Shown: positions 21,089-32,949 of the stretch, one piece after another
Layout of the letters: every line of letters starts with the position of its first letter
Position numbering within the stretch: the stretch's first letter is position 1
NCBI RefSeq assembly: GCF_030247195.1
Contig: NC_080672.1
Location: forward strand, 348,128,413 to 348,192,412
Direction: 5' to 3'
DNA length: 64,000 nucleotides
Source: Topomyia yanbarensis
Lineage: Eukaryota; Arthropoda; Insecta; Diptera; Culicidae
Translations under genes and position numbers: made by a program
Notes under the pieces: model-generated
The model's database searches: none
What the model was told of the DNA's origin: nothing
What the model saw: only the letters and a program-made list of their open reading frames with translations

Positions 21089-21431
21089 GGGATGATCCAT
21101 AAATGACGTAGCATTTTTTGAGTGATTTTTAACACTCCCCTCCCCCATCGTAGCATTTCGTCATAAAATTCTATATACCCCCCTGATAATTACGTAGCTT
21201 GACGGTAACCCTCACCCCTCCGTTGTCCCCGTAAAAAAATTAAAAAAAATCAAAAACGATGTTAGTTAGATGAAACGGGTAAGATTGTCGTGACATCAGA
21301 TCAACCCCTATTCCCCTTTAAAAAGCTACGTAGCATGACATGACCCCCTACCCCCCTGTCGTCACACATCATCACAAAATACAAAACTCTCCCCTCCCCC
21401 ATATAATGCTACGTCATTTATGGATGGTCCC
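21089..21431. mobile_element. ATGACGTAGCAT MITE, copy 1
   Basis: Terminal inverted repeats GGGATGATCCATAAATGACG and GGGACCATCCATAAATGACG, continuing TAGCAT. Non-coding, with C-rich patches (CACTCCCCTCCCCC). Three more copies are at 25655, 33160 and 51966. Confidence 0.85.
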
Positions 21432-21496
21432 TTATAGTTTATTTCTTTAGGTTAGGAATCGGCTCTTCTGTTTTTATTAAAGAACTCCTGTGTGCT

Positions 21497-21656
21497 CTTT
21501 CGACGTTTCGGCCCTTATTGGACCTTTCTTAAGGAATCTGTGAATTTTATTGTGCCCATTAAGTTATTTTGAGTTTTTGGAATTGTCATCTACAATAAAA
21601 CAATAAAATTCACAGTTTCCTTGAGAAAGGTCCAATAAGGACCGAAACGTCGAAAG
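21497..21656. repeat. 56-bp inverted repeat (CTTTCGACGTTTCGG)
   Basis: Arms 21497-21552 and 21601-21656 pair with few mismatches around a 48-nt AT-rich loop. The arm contains CGACGTTTCGGCCCTTATTG. Foldback end of an unclassified repeat. Confidence 0.8.
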
Positions 21657-21699
21657 AATTTTCGGCTTTTTTAGACGATAAAGTCTTATTGTCTTATTT

Positions 21700-21929
21700 T
21701 CCGTCGGCCTCTGTCCGCACTGAGTGCCGATGCGAGAGAGGTGACTCCACCATCTGGACTCTAGATATCGGCCTATCTACGCGTAGAATGGGACCAATGG
21801 CTTTACTTCCCTTCCAAAGGAAGCCGTGATAACAGATTTTTCACTTCAGACACCTCAACGACCTCGGATAGGATTGAACCCGGACCCACTGGGGTGAGAA
21901 TTGGCCACGCGGACACAAACACAGTAACC
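21700..21929 (-). mobile_element. tRNA-derived SINE, copy 1
   Basis: On the minus strand a tRNA-like head has GGGTTCAATCC (B box; 21871-21881 on the plus strand) and upstream TGGCCAATTCTCACCCCAGT as a diverged A-box region. The body has GGTCCCATTCTACGCG and GCCGATATCTAGAGTCCAG. Related copies at 32950 and 42975 share the body. Confidence 0.65.
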
Positions 21930-22150
21930 CTATTAAACGTTCGAGTACAACGCCATGTATTTTTTGCGTGAACTAGTTTCATGAAAACACAAATATTTTT
22001 ATCAATTCGAGGTTTATTTATTATTCATCAAGTTGTGACCGTGATCTGGCGGCAGTGAGGATATGTATCTGATCTCATAAATTATTCGTCGTGTGGTCGA
22101 GCTCCACCCAGAAATGATGTTCAGTATTAGAAGGATTCCATGAGAAACCG

Positions 22151-24310
22151 GCCGACCGCAAAATATGACGTCGTTCGTCGATTCGAACGAAACTTTGCAG
22201 TTGTGTTCGGTTTACGAATCACCATGATTTTTTCTGGCAATTGCAATATTTTTATACAAGAGCGATTTTTCAAAAGGGCTTAAACGTTTCTACGTACATT
22301 AATTTCCAATGATTTTTGGTCGATTACTCTATTTTATACAGCAAAAGTTTCTGAGAACGAGTTACAGGGAATGAAAATTTCTTCACGAAAAAAATATACA
22401 CTGAAAATCATATTGTGTCATTTTTTTACAAAAACAAAAATTTATATTAAAAATTTAAATTGCAAAAATAAACAATTTTTTTAAATTTTCTATATTTTGT
22501 CAACAAAAACCTAAATAGAAAAGAAACATTTTGAATGTAATTGCATGATGGAGAACGTGTTGGTAAAAAAGTTTTTCTAACAATAAATTTATACATGTTT
22601 TTAAATTTCATACTAATTAACATACAAAACTGTAATTTTATTACAGAATAAGTATCATTTTAAATCAAAATGCATTTAACAAAAATTTTCCAAAATGCGA
22701 TAATTTTAGAGTTTTTGGGAATTTCCCTCCAACAAAAACATTTAATTTGTGTAATTATGCCCTTTTAGGAGTTATTCGCATGACCCCATCATAAAATGTC
22801 AAAAATCTAATCTAAATATAGCATAGTAAAAATCTAATATTTATCATTTTAAAGACGTGAAAGAAACTTTTTCAATGTATTTGGAGCTTTTAAAAAAAAG
22901 TTTTCATAACAACAACTTTCGACATATTTTTATAATTCATACTATTTGAAGTCAAAAATACAATTTTACTTTTGAATATGATTCTAAACGCAATTTTAAA
23001 TCGAAATGCTCATAACAAAAAATTTCTGAAATGTGGTAGTTCTCGAGATATTTTAAAGTTTGTTTTAATAACACAATTATTTTGTTTTATTATGACCTAT
23101 TCATAAGTTATTCGCGTTTCTCTGTCAACAACAATAGGTTTTTTTTTAAAAAAGCCCATAAAATTCAATGTAGATTTCTGTTTGACATCAAGGCGATATT
23201 GTAAACCATTTGAAAGCTACACAAAAACAATCAAAATATTATTCAACCATAGGGTCTGATGATTAAACTATGTAGTTGAATAAAATGTTGGTTGTTTTCA
23301 TATAGCTTTCAAATGGTTTACAATATCGCCTTGATGTCAAAGAGAAAGTTATAGGAAATGTTGTGGGATTTTCGAAAAACCTATTCCTTTTAATGGAGAA
23401 ACGCGAATGGCTTATGAAAAGGTCATAATAATACAAAATAATTGTGATTTTAAAACAAAATTTAAAATATCTCGAGAACTACCACATTTCCGAAAATTTT
23501 TGTTATGACCATTGCGATTTAAAATGGCGGTTAGAATCACATTCAAAAATAAAATTGTATTTTTGACTGCAAATAGTAGGAATTATAAAAATATGTCAAA
23601 AGTTTCTCGATGATCCGAATACATTGAAAAAGTTTGTTTTACGTCTTTAAAACGATAAACATTAGATTTTTGTCATTTTATGATGTGGTAATTTGAATAA
23701 CTTTTAAAAAGGGCATACTTACACCAATTAATTGCTTTTGTAGGAGCAACTCTCCAAGTATCTCGAAAACTATCGCATTTTAGAAGATTTTCGTTAAATG
23801 CATTTTGATTTAAAATTATACTTAGAATTATATTCTGTAATAAAATTACAGGTTTGTATGCCAATCAGTATGCAATTTAAAAACATGTATAAAGTTATTG
23901 TTAGAAAAACTTATTTACCGATAAGTTCTCCATCATGCAATTACATTCAAAATGTCTTTTTTTCTCTTTAGGGTTTTGTTGACAAAATACAAAAATTTAA
24001 AAAAAATGGGTTTTATGGCAATTTTATGTTTTAATATAAGATTTTGTTTTGGTAAAAAATGACACAATATTTTTTTCAGTGTATATTTTTTCGTGAAGAA
24101 GTATTCATTCCCTGTAACTTGTTCTCAGATAGTTTTTCTGTATAAAATAGAGTAACCGAACAAAAAAATTGAAATTAATGCGCATAGAAACATCTACGCC
24201 CTTTTAAAAAAATGCGCTTGAGTGAAAATAATCTTATTGACTGTGGAAAATGTTTAGTCTTCCATGCCGATGAATCCTGAAAAGTTTCAACGGAATATAA
24301 AATGGTCGGT
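22151..24310. mobile_element. large palindrome, arms about 1.05 kb
   Basis: The left arm runs from about 22151 to 23247 and the right arm from about 23275 to 24310, separated by only about 27 nt. Matched landmarks: AAATTTCTTCACGAAAAAAA (22375) with its complement near 24080, and ACCATTTGAAAGCTA (23206) with TAGCTTTCAAATGGT (23303). Divergence between arms is about 10% by eye, higher at the outer ends. No coding capacity; AT-rich. A very long foldback element whose transcript would form a long hairpin. Confidence 0.85.
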
Positions 24311-24419
24311 CAGGATTTTGGAGATTTTCGGACGGACCTTCATAGAATTCCTCATTAGTACAACCAGCCTTTTATGCTGCAGTCTGTTACAATAGAATAC
24401 TGCCATGACTGTCAATAAT

Positions 24420-24545
24420 GTCGATATTGGTCACGCCGACACACGCCGACGGTAAGTACCAAGAGTGTGACGACGCAAACGCCGCCGCCGTCGTCTAAAA
24501 ATATAACTTACGCCACCGCCGATCGAAAATGAATCGGCGCACATA
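24420..24545. repeat. CGCCGACG-rich degenerate simple repeat
   Basis: A short GC-rich patch (GCCGACACACGCCGACGG, CGCCGCCGCCGTCGTC, CGCCACCGCCGATCG) in AT-rich surroundings. Confidence 0.6.
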
Positions 24546-25654
24546 TCTATTTGGCATAACGGACTTTGGGCGTAATTTTGAGAAGTGGTCAAACTGAAGG
24601 TCAATTGACATATATTTTTATTTTCATGGCAATAGACATAACTTAAAACTGTGCGAGAAGCGAGGCCATTTGGCATAATTTTGAGCCGTGCTACTGCTGA
24701 GGATAATTATGTTCATGTTTAGAAAATTTTAATTTAGCATAATTAGTCGTTTGGCATAGCTATATTTAGATTCTATAACATTAGCCAGAAAACCATCCCC
24801 CAGACAATAAAATGCCGAAATTTTTTCCACGGAAATATATTTTACAGAAAGCGCCAAATCCCAAAAAATATTATCTCTAAAAAATACCAGAGCGCAGAAA
24901 AATTTTCTTTACGAAGAATCAAAATTCAGAAAACTTTTTGCCAGAGTAAAGTAGTTGACCGAAAATTAAAAAAAAATAACTAAGAAGTTCGTAACAATGG
25001 TTTCATTTGGATTATCACTCAAATATTTGTTATGAGGGGAAGGTTCCTTTTGTGATATTTGAAAAGAGCACAAATAGATAATCCATTGAATTTTTTTCAT
25101 GATTGAGTTATGTGAAAAATTCTCAAAGAGCTCAAAGTGCTATCCGGCAAAAGTTTGCCTTTGGCTGAATAGTTTTTCAAGTTCTTTAAATGATGGAACG
25201 TATGGAGTGGTGGAATAAAGGGGAGAAAAGGCTTAAGACATTTTCCAACATGAAACATTCAAAGTTCAGTATGAAACATCTGCTTCGGTAAGCTATTTGT
25301 AATGGTGACTCAAAAAGCTGCATTTTCCTTGTAACTGGGACCATGGACCAGGAAATTTCATCTTCATATATTTTATTCATCACTAACCGTCATATGAATA
25401 CGAGCAATGAAACGCATTGAACTTTGTTCCTAGTTACTACCTCGAAAGTTTATAAATAAATAATGATTAAATTCAAAAATGTGTCAGAACAATGCACCAC
25501 AACGCATGAAAAATTGTCCCTGTTTGGCATAAAGTTTTTCAGTATAATATCGTTGGGCATTAGACATAACATGATCATTTGACATAATAGTCGTGTAAGA
25601 TAAATACAATGTGACATAAGGTATGAAAATATCCTCCAAAGTATTGTGCCCTAT
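24546..25654. other. degenerate TTTGGCATAA patches, otherwise empty
   Basis: TTGGCATAA or near variants recur at 24551, 24669, 24752 and 25525, with GACATAA variants to 25620. A diverged short-repeat patch like that at 20515 is at 24790-24960. No gene. Confidence 0.4.
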
Positions 25655-26000
25655 GGGACCATCCATAAATGACGTAGCATTATATGGGGCAGGGGGGAGT
25701 TTTGTATTTTGTGATGATGTGTGACGACAGGGGGGGTAGGGGGTCATGTCATGCTACGTAGCTTTTTTAAAGGGGAATAGGGGTTGACCAGATGTCACGA
25801 CAATCTTACCCGTTTCATCTAACTAACATCGTTTTTGATTTTTTTTAAATTTTTTACGGGGACAACGAGGGGGGTGAGGGTTACCGTCAAGCTACGTAAT
25901 TATCAGGGGGGTATATGGAATTTTGTGACGAAATGCTACGATGGAGGAGGGGGGTGCTAAAAATCACTCAAAAAATGCTACGTCATTTTTGGATCATCCC
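25655..26000. mobile_element. ATGACGTAGCAT MITE, copy 2 (inverted relative to copy 1)
   Basis: GGGACCATCCATAAATGACG at the left and ...TTTTGGATCATCCC at the right, flanked by TAT on both sides. Interior near-identical to copy 1 read in reverse. Confidence 0.85.
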
Positions 26001-26790
26001 TATATTTGAGTAAACCGGGCAATCGGGTAGATCGTGGGTTTACGTACGAAGTTTTTCAAATGCCAAAGAAGGATAAATGCTCTAAAACCCGTCAAACTTT
26101 AAGTCGAAATGTGCACTAATTTCGATTTTAATACAGATTCAAAAAAGCTCGAATCAACCGCTATGTTTCAGTATATTAGGCAGAAGTTCACAAATTTGCT
26201 TGCAAAATTTATTTGCATACAAATTTAAAGAACTTCTCACGTTTGAAAGAAGGAATCAATCTTTATGTTCGAGTAAACCGGGTATACGCGAAGATCACAG
26301 GTTTGCTTACGAGGGGCCGTCGCTTCCAACGACTATCTTCAGCAGCTGTACATCATTTCAGTGCCGCTCCATGGCAGCGAACGGTGACGGTTTACAAAAC
26401 TCTACGTTTTCCATTCTTTTACAATGAAATTATGTTGACCTAGGAAATATTTATTTGAGAAACTCTCTGAGAAGCAAAAAAAAATACGCTAAAAAAATTA
26501 ATCTGGGCAGTTACAGCTGTCGATTGGCGCATCATGAATTTTCTTTGCTGTGATGTGTGCAACCGTGTGCGCAGTTGCCAGCCGCTGAACGGTGGTTGAT
26601 GGAATGGGGGGTCCGAATAACCCCGTATGATCGTTTCGCACAAAAGTGGTGAGCGTCTTGGAAATATCTTTGTTTTCACACAAACAATAATCATTCCATA
26701 AAATAGGAGCCTCAAGCTTTCTAAAACACTTATCTGTTATTTTTTCACTTTTATTTGTTACTTTAATCGTGGTTTTACCATTATGTATAA
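26001..26790. other. no recognisable gene
   Basis: Two GAGTAAACCGGG motifs (26013 and 26271) mark a local repeat. Short frames on both strands around 26200-26870 have no recognisable domain. Confidence 0.4.
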
Positions 26791-27953
26791 GGGTCATTCC
26801 ATGCGAAGTGATCAAGGCATGTGTAATCGACCTACACGGATTTGAACCAAATTTGGAGGAATCGTTCATCTAGGGCCAATATATAAAAACCCAATTTTTT
26901 TTAACAATTGAACCACCCCTCGGGTCATAGGAGCACCCCCCGTTTTGGCAAATTGCCAAAACCCTTGATTTTCTTTTGATCTTATCTCCGGTTCTATTTA
27001 CTCTAGAATCAAACCACAAGATGGCTTTTGAAGAAAATTGTTCAAGGAATCTAGAAAAAAAATATTATTTTTTGCCGGCAGTGATGATAACTATGCGATT
27101 TTTTCAGTTAAATATTAAAAGTTAATTTTTCTCTCAATATATATATTTTAATTTTGAAAATTTTAATGCCATCGCGTTCCTCAGACATTTTTACATAAAA
27201 AACACTTATCATCCCAATATAATATGAGCGCATCTTGAGATACACCGTATTGAAGAGAAAAAACCGCAATTTCCTATATAAAATCGCAAGCGCACAACAC
27301 TAAAAAACCAACTTGAGTATTCTGAGTTCAAACCTAATTTTTTGTGAAGTAGGCGAGAAATGATGAAAAACTATGTTTTTGGTTTGCTTCTAGCAGATCA
27401 GGGTCGATTTTTATGACCGTTCGAAGATTTTCTCAATTTTGGCCAATAAAAATGGATTTTTATATGAGAAAATCGGAGTTTTTCCCTTCAAAACGGTGTA
27501 TCTCAGGATGCGCTCATATTATATTGGGATAAGTGTTTTTTATGTAAAAATGTCTGAGGAACACGATGGCATTAAAATTTTCAAAATTAAAATATACATA
27601 TTGAGAGAAAAATTAACTTTTAATATTTAACTGAAAAAATTGCATAGTTGGCATCACTGCCGGCAAAAAATAATATTTTTTCTAGATTCCTTGAACAATT
27701 TTCTACAAAAGCCATCTTGTGGTTTGATTCTAGAGTAAATTGAACCGGAGATAAGATCAAAAGAAAATCAAGGGTGTTGGCAATTTGCCAAAACGGGGGG
27801 TGCTCCCATGACCCGAAGGGTGGTTCAATTGTCACAAAAATTTGGGTTTTTATATATTGGCCCTAGATGAACAATTCCTCCACATTTGGTTCAAATCCGT
27901 GAAGGTCGATTTCAAGTTTGCATCTTTTTTGATCACTTCGCGTTGAATGACCC
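26791..27953. mobile_element. palindromic foldback element, arms about 0.5 kb
   Basis: Left arm 26791-27290, right arm 27453-27953. Ends GGGTCATTCCATGCGAAGTG and its complement. Matched internal segments include TTGGCAAATTGCCAAAACCC and CAATATAATATGAGCGCATC. The loop is about 160 bp. Open frames in the arms mirror each other and encode nothing known. A diverged single-arm relative is at 43605-43815. Confidence 0.85.
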
Positions 27954-28489
27954 ATAATGATTTTTGTTTGGAGAAAAACGAAAGAATGAAGCAGTTTGTA
28001 TCTCCTTTCTAAAAAATCTGTAGAATGAGATTCATCTGTCAAAATTAATGTTTCAGAACGGCGCTTCCACGAATAGGTACGACAGTTAGAAAGTCTTACG
28101 ATTTTCTGAGAAATCGAGGGGATCCGAATTACCGTCACGGTCTTTATAGCCCCGGGTTCCCCTATTCAATTATAGTAAACTAATGGTAAATGGTTTCTAT
28201 AATTTCTAAGTAACTGGCAACTGGGAGTCTCCGTTAGGGGTCTTCAAAAACACATCTATTATTTGAGTTGTTTTAAGCCAATAAATTAGAAGACAAAGAA
28301 AAAAATGTGAACTGGAATGTGACTATGGAGCACAAAACCAATGCACAGGACCATTTCGCTGGTAGGATGGTTACTGTTTTTAGAAGCAACAACCAATGCC
28401 TTTCTACACAAAAAAACGTCATAACAACGATTCGAATCCGATCGATGTGGAAGAAATTTCGTATCGAAATGCTGATATCAGTTTGCTTT
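27954..28489. other. no recognisable feature
   Basis: AT-rich interval with no supported gene or repeat. Confidence 0.4.
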
Positions 28490-28680
28490 TTCAACTTGCG
28501 CCTTCTAAAAAGTTTGCTTTATGAAATTCCGCCTTCTGAAAAGTTTGCCGTTTGAAATTTCGTTTTCCAGAAAGTTTGCCATTTAAAAGTTCGTCTTTTG
28601 ATTTTTCAGCCTTTTAGATTCGGCCTTATGTAAATTCGGTCTTACGATTTTCAGCCTTGCGATCTCGGCCCAGCGAGTAT
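28490..28680. repeat. degenerate GTTTGCCNTTTGAAATTTCG short repeats
   Basis: Repeated AAAGTTTGCC, GAAATTCCGCCTTCT, TTCAGCCTTTTAGATTCGGC modules. Same style as the patch at 20515, opposite sense. Confidence 0.55.
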
Positions 28681-30374
28681 GCCGGAAGAGAAATCAGCTA
28701 GTGATGATTAACCGGGTACCACGAAGAGATGGTCAGCTTCAGGCAAGCCTCGACCTTTCAAGCTGTGCGAAATCGAACACAATAGGCGTGCAGTCGATGT
28801 GCAGAGAGACTGAAGCTTATGCATCATCACTGTGTCAAATAATTCAGGATTCAGATCCGACTCAACCCTAAAGAACATTATTTCAATTTATTTGCTTACT
28901 ATCAGCAGCAGCCGTGTGATTTATTATGCAATAAGAACCGATAACGAAGCAGTAAATGTGTGCTGTAATTGGAAAAATCTAAAAGATCGGGGAACATTTT
29001 GAATGAAGTATTTTAATATACACTGAAAGCCATTCGATGAAGAAAATAACAAAACAAATTTTTTTTTCCTAATTAGTTGATTTCAACAGAAAAATGAATA
29101 ACGTAACTAAATTTTCTCTTAATTTTGAGAGATTCTCAAATAATAGTTATTGAAAATTATTATTGATTTTGATTCAAGACGCACATCATACGAAATGACA
29201 GCAAGTAGCTAAGATGCACACCTTACTGAAATACATCAAGGTAGCGACAGCAACTATGTTCATACACGCTGGGCATAACGGTTAAGCACGTAGGTAGTTG
29301 TCTCAGCTTGGAAAGCTTGTTTTATCCTGGACGCAACTACCTGAACCAGTACACAAAAAAAAACAGAAATTCAACTGACCTCATTTTGGTTTTACCTAGT
29401 TTTTCTTTAAAAACATTTCAATAAAGGGATGATTTTTATTGGCATTTTTTTCAATACATGTGCACTGAAAATTGAAAGTATTGTCTAAAATTGTCAAAAT
29501 CATTCTATTTCAGATTTAGTCGATTATATAATAACATTTCAATTATTAACCAATGTAATATGCAATATGATAATTATTTTTCATCGTTTGAGATTCCAAA
29601 CTAGATGTGGAATAAGTATGAAGTTTTTTTTGTAGTGCTGGATAGTGTTTGTGACTAAATAGAAAAAAAATATACCTTTATTCTAAAATTCAAATCAATC
29701 AATTTCCAACAATCCTTAAATACCTTTGGCTATTTCGTCTCATTTAAGATTGCAGTTTATAAAAAGATAACATTATGAGAAACATAACTCTGTATTATAT
29801 TTACGTGTGAATTACTGACATACGGAATTTTTCAACAATTTAATTCCATACCTTTCATCCGTCGGTCGGTGAAACAAAACGTTTGAAATATCCTATGTTG
29901 TATTTTACGATGAAGCAGTTTAATTCAACAATGAGATTAGTTGAATTCTAGTCGTTTGTGTCTTGGCTGAAAAGGTAGTGTAACGGCATATGCAATTGTG
30001 TCTGGACTAAAACAAGCGTTACAAGCTGAGACAAGCGTTTCAAGCTTTAGCTCATGTAGCTTTTCAAGTTTTGTGCTTTAGCTTTTTAAGTTTTGTGCTA
30101 GGATGAAACGTTCGTGTCCAGACTGAAACTGACAGCATCAAACCAACAACGTTGGATTATTGTTTTCAACAAAAATTTAGTTCGCCCAAATATTAACTAG
30201 ACGAAACCAAAAACTCAACTAATTTTTTAGTTGAAATTGTGATGAATCGGTTTTCCGTGTAACCAAAAAACTGCTAATAAAATATAGGAATGCCAACAAA
30301 TCAGTTCAAACGATTGTGAAAATTAAATGAACATATTTTATGCGAATATGTTTGATTGACCGTTTGCTTGAGTG
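28681..30374. other. possible diverged foldback 29020-30265; otherwise empty
   Basis: ACACTGAAAGCCATTCGATG near 29021 is a partial complement of ATGAATCGGTTTTCCGTGT near 30243. The GCTTGGAAAGCTTGTTTTATCC region near 29310 partly complements CTGGACTAAAACAAGCG near 30003. Arms are short and diverged. No coding signal. Confidence 0.35.
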
Positions 30375-30518
30375 ATGGATGCACAACAAATGGATGGTGG
30401 AAGACAAGTGGAGATGTGGTTAACTTTGAACTTTTCAGAATTAGATTGTGAGCTTAAAGGTCTGGATTTTCCGGATATCATGAGCAGCAGCTTCAGCGAT
30501 GAAGAAGCATTACTATAG
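30375..30518 (+). CDS. small ORF, 47 residues, unrecognised
   Basis: ATG-initiated frame ending TAG, starting MDAQQMDGGRQVEMW and ending in an acidic, serine-rich stretch (SSSFSDEEALL). Composition is less AT-biased than most frames around it. There is no homology I can name. The acidic end resembles N-termini of some DNA-transposase or transcription-factor proteins, which is weak evidence. May be a chance ORF. Confidence 0.2.
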   Translation: MDAQQMDGGRQVEMWLTLNFSELDCELKGLDFPDIMSSSFSDEEALL

Positions 30519-30987
30519 TTGGCTAAATTAGCGTCAATTCGAGTAATATCAACCGAGAAAATCTTATGAATATAATATTAACAAATGTAATTAAATAATA
30601 CGAGTAACTAGCTATAAGCATCGCAACCCCTTGAAAATGAAGTAACAGACTACCTACGGTGCTTTTGTGCATGTCTTTTAGCTCGCTAACGTCTACGATT
30701 GACGGTTAATCCATTTGAATCGAAATAGCAAAAGAGTCAGACTTGTGGTTATCAGCTAATATTACAACGCTATATTGACCACTCACAGTGCTCAGAAGTC
30801 AGTTACATCATTCTAGGGAGTACGAAACTGCTTTGAATAAAACTTAAACAAACGATAGCTTCCAACAGAACCGAAAACATAATCACAAACAAAGGACGTA
30901 GAACCCACTGGCGCCTAAAGCAAAATACTGCCAAAAAGCCAACTATACACGTTTATAAAACTCATAAAGGTACACTGCAACTAAATC

Positions 30988-31661
30988 TTAAACTTGACTA
31001 ACTTGTATACTGCTATGCGTCTTCACATCCAGCACCGATTTTTCCGGGTTGTTGTTATTCATCACCATTTCGCTGCCAGAATCAAACGATTCCCCCACCT
31101 CCAGTGAGTTACCGGCCCCGTTACGTTCCGTTGAGTTTAACATATTCAAACCCTTATCGTCACCACCTCCGGCACTCATCAGAACACCACCGTTCGAGAG
31201 CACCGGTGCCGATTGCTTAAAATTGATCAGTTCGCCGGTTCCAACCATACTCGCCGGCACACTGATAATATCGATACTACTGCTCTTCCGTTTCGTCACC
31301 GTCAGCGGGCTAGTTTTGTCCGTCTCCATCAACTCTCCACTGCCGGTCTGCAGCAGAAGCGACTGTTTGCCACCAAGCTTCTCCTTCGCACCAAGAGCCT
31401 TCTTCACACCCACTGCACCCTGCTTACTGCCGCTGCCACCGGAACCAACACCGCTACCATCGTCTTTCTCCTTATCCTTATCTTTCAGCTTCATAAAACC
31501 AACGAGGACCTTGTGAGTTTTGGAATCTTTTACCTTACCGCCTCCGCCAGGGCCGGCACCAGTGCCAGTTGCTGTTTTAGGCCCATCACCGCTTTCGCTC
31601 TCCTCGTTGATACTACTAAGCTGACCGTTCTCCTCCTTCGGGCCCTGAATGGGAATATCGT
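30988..31661 (-). CDS. 3'-terminal coding exon of an unrecognised host gene
   Basis: The minus strand has a strong 3' splice site, TTCATTCCTTCCCAAATAG|A at 31661-31662. From there the frame is open for about 224 residues to a TAA. The product starts DDIPIQGPKEENGQLSSINE and is rich in Gly, Ser and Lys (KLKDKDKEKDDGSG, GAGPGGGGK), with TKRKSSSIDIISVPASM and an S/Q/V end. No fold or catalytic motif is seen; it looks like the disordered C-terminal tail of a larger protein. GC content and third-position bias are markedly higher than in the flanks, supporting real coding. Upstream exons should lie at higher coordinates, but none was recognised inside the window. The unspliced frame runs on to 31692 into the intron. 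Confidence 0.7.
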
Positions 31662-31699
31662 CTATTTGGGAAGGAATGAAAAACGAAACCAATTAGTAT

Positions 31700-32255
31700 C
31701 TTACTAGTTCTCGACAGTAAACAGATTAATTGCTGGAGGCTTTCCGGTTAGGAACTTTCCAGATCGCTTTATAGCCATATACGTAAAAGAGTGTGTGTCA
31801 TCTATGTAGATTCCCTGACAAGGAAACTCGTGTTGTGTTTTGATGTTACGAAATACACACTGCTGCTTTCGTCCTTTTTCTGTCGGGGTTAATTAAACGT
31901 GTGTTTCAATTAGAGACGGATACCACGTGACAAGGAAATATGCATCCACGTGAGTCTATGTCTTACATTCTTAATTGGGAAGAAAGTTGTGCCTTACACA
32001 GCACTTCATAATCTCTGGTCACTCTTTTCCAAACCACTAAACCATCAAGGGAAACAGAGCTGCTGTGGACAAGGACACTTAAATTGCAGTGCATTGATAA
32101 AACTACACACGGGGACAGAATATGTGATGCAAACAACCTAGCTCTAGGTACATATTAAATGCAAGGCCACTTCATTTGAGTGAATACTATTTGAAATCAT
32201 TTGAAACCTTACATCAATCAGGGAAATGACACAGGTCAACGAAGCTCGATTACTT
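31700..32255. other. intronic or intergenic, nothing recognised
   Basis: On the minus strand this would be intron upstream of the exon at 30988-31661. No further exon with a paired splice site was identified. Confidence 0.4.
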
Positions 32256-32404
32256 ATGCCGTTTTTCATTGAAAAATCTCTGGGTAGAGGATTGCACTAA
32301 GGCTGCATTTTCTAGCAAAAGATCGAACTTTATTTACACTTCCGCTAAAAAATGCAACGCAAGTGTAGTCCATTGCCTCGGTTTATTTCAATGAAAAACG
32401 GCAT
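32256..32404. mobile_element. 149-bp MITE
   Basis: Perfect terminal inverted repeat ATGCCGTTTTTCATTGAAA at both ends; further partial pairing inside (GCTGCATTTT with AAAATGCAAC). Confidence 0.8.
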
Positions 32405-32945
32405 TGGATATCAAAAAAGAATGAACACAGCCCTGGAATTTTATCGGAAACAGAGAGGCTCAGAAACTATGACGCCAGCATGTACGAATTATGATATAAC
32501 AACTATCTGATATCGAACAACGATGATGCACATCGCCATAAAATAGCGTCGGAAATGTTCAGCTGGCTTTGATAACGGATGATAGAAAACCCTATAATAC
32601 GGATATAATAAGTCGTAGATTGTGTCATTTCAGATAATAGATAAAGATATAATCTATTATGTAAAGCCACCTACGCTGAAAAGGATCAATGCATGACAGG
32701 AATAGAAATTAACAATAGTAGGTATTTACGCTACTATCATAGAACAATAGTAATAATGGTTACTACTGGCCCTACATCTGTTGACGTGGAACTCATGCAT
32801 TTACATTTACATCATGAACAATTAATGTTACTGCCATAGGCGTGCGCAGCCTTTTATTTTAGGAGGGAGGTTTCTAACAGCTCAAATATTTTCAGTTTTG
32901 TCAGGCCCCTATTATCAGTTTCGATGTCAAAAAAGTTTTTTTGTT
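32405..32945. other. no recognisable feature
   Basis: AT-rich, no supported gene. Confidence 0.45.
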
Positions 32946-32949
32946 TTTT

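Noticed and set aside
31049..31707. Long plus-strand open frames opposite the exon at 30988-31661
   Set aside because: Mirror frames of the Gly/Ser-rich exon; proline/serine/leucine-rich with no motif, and the splice acceptor supports the minus strand.
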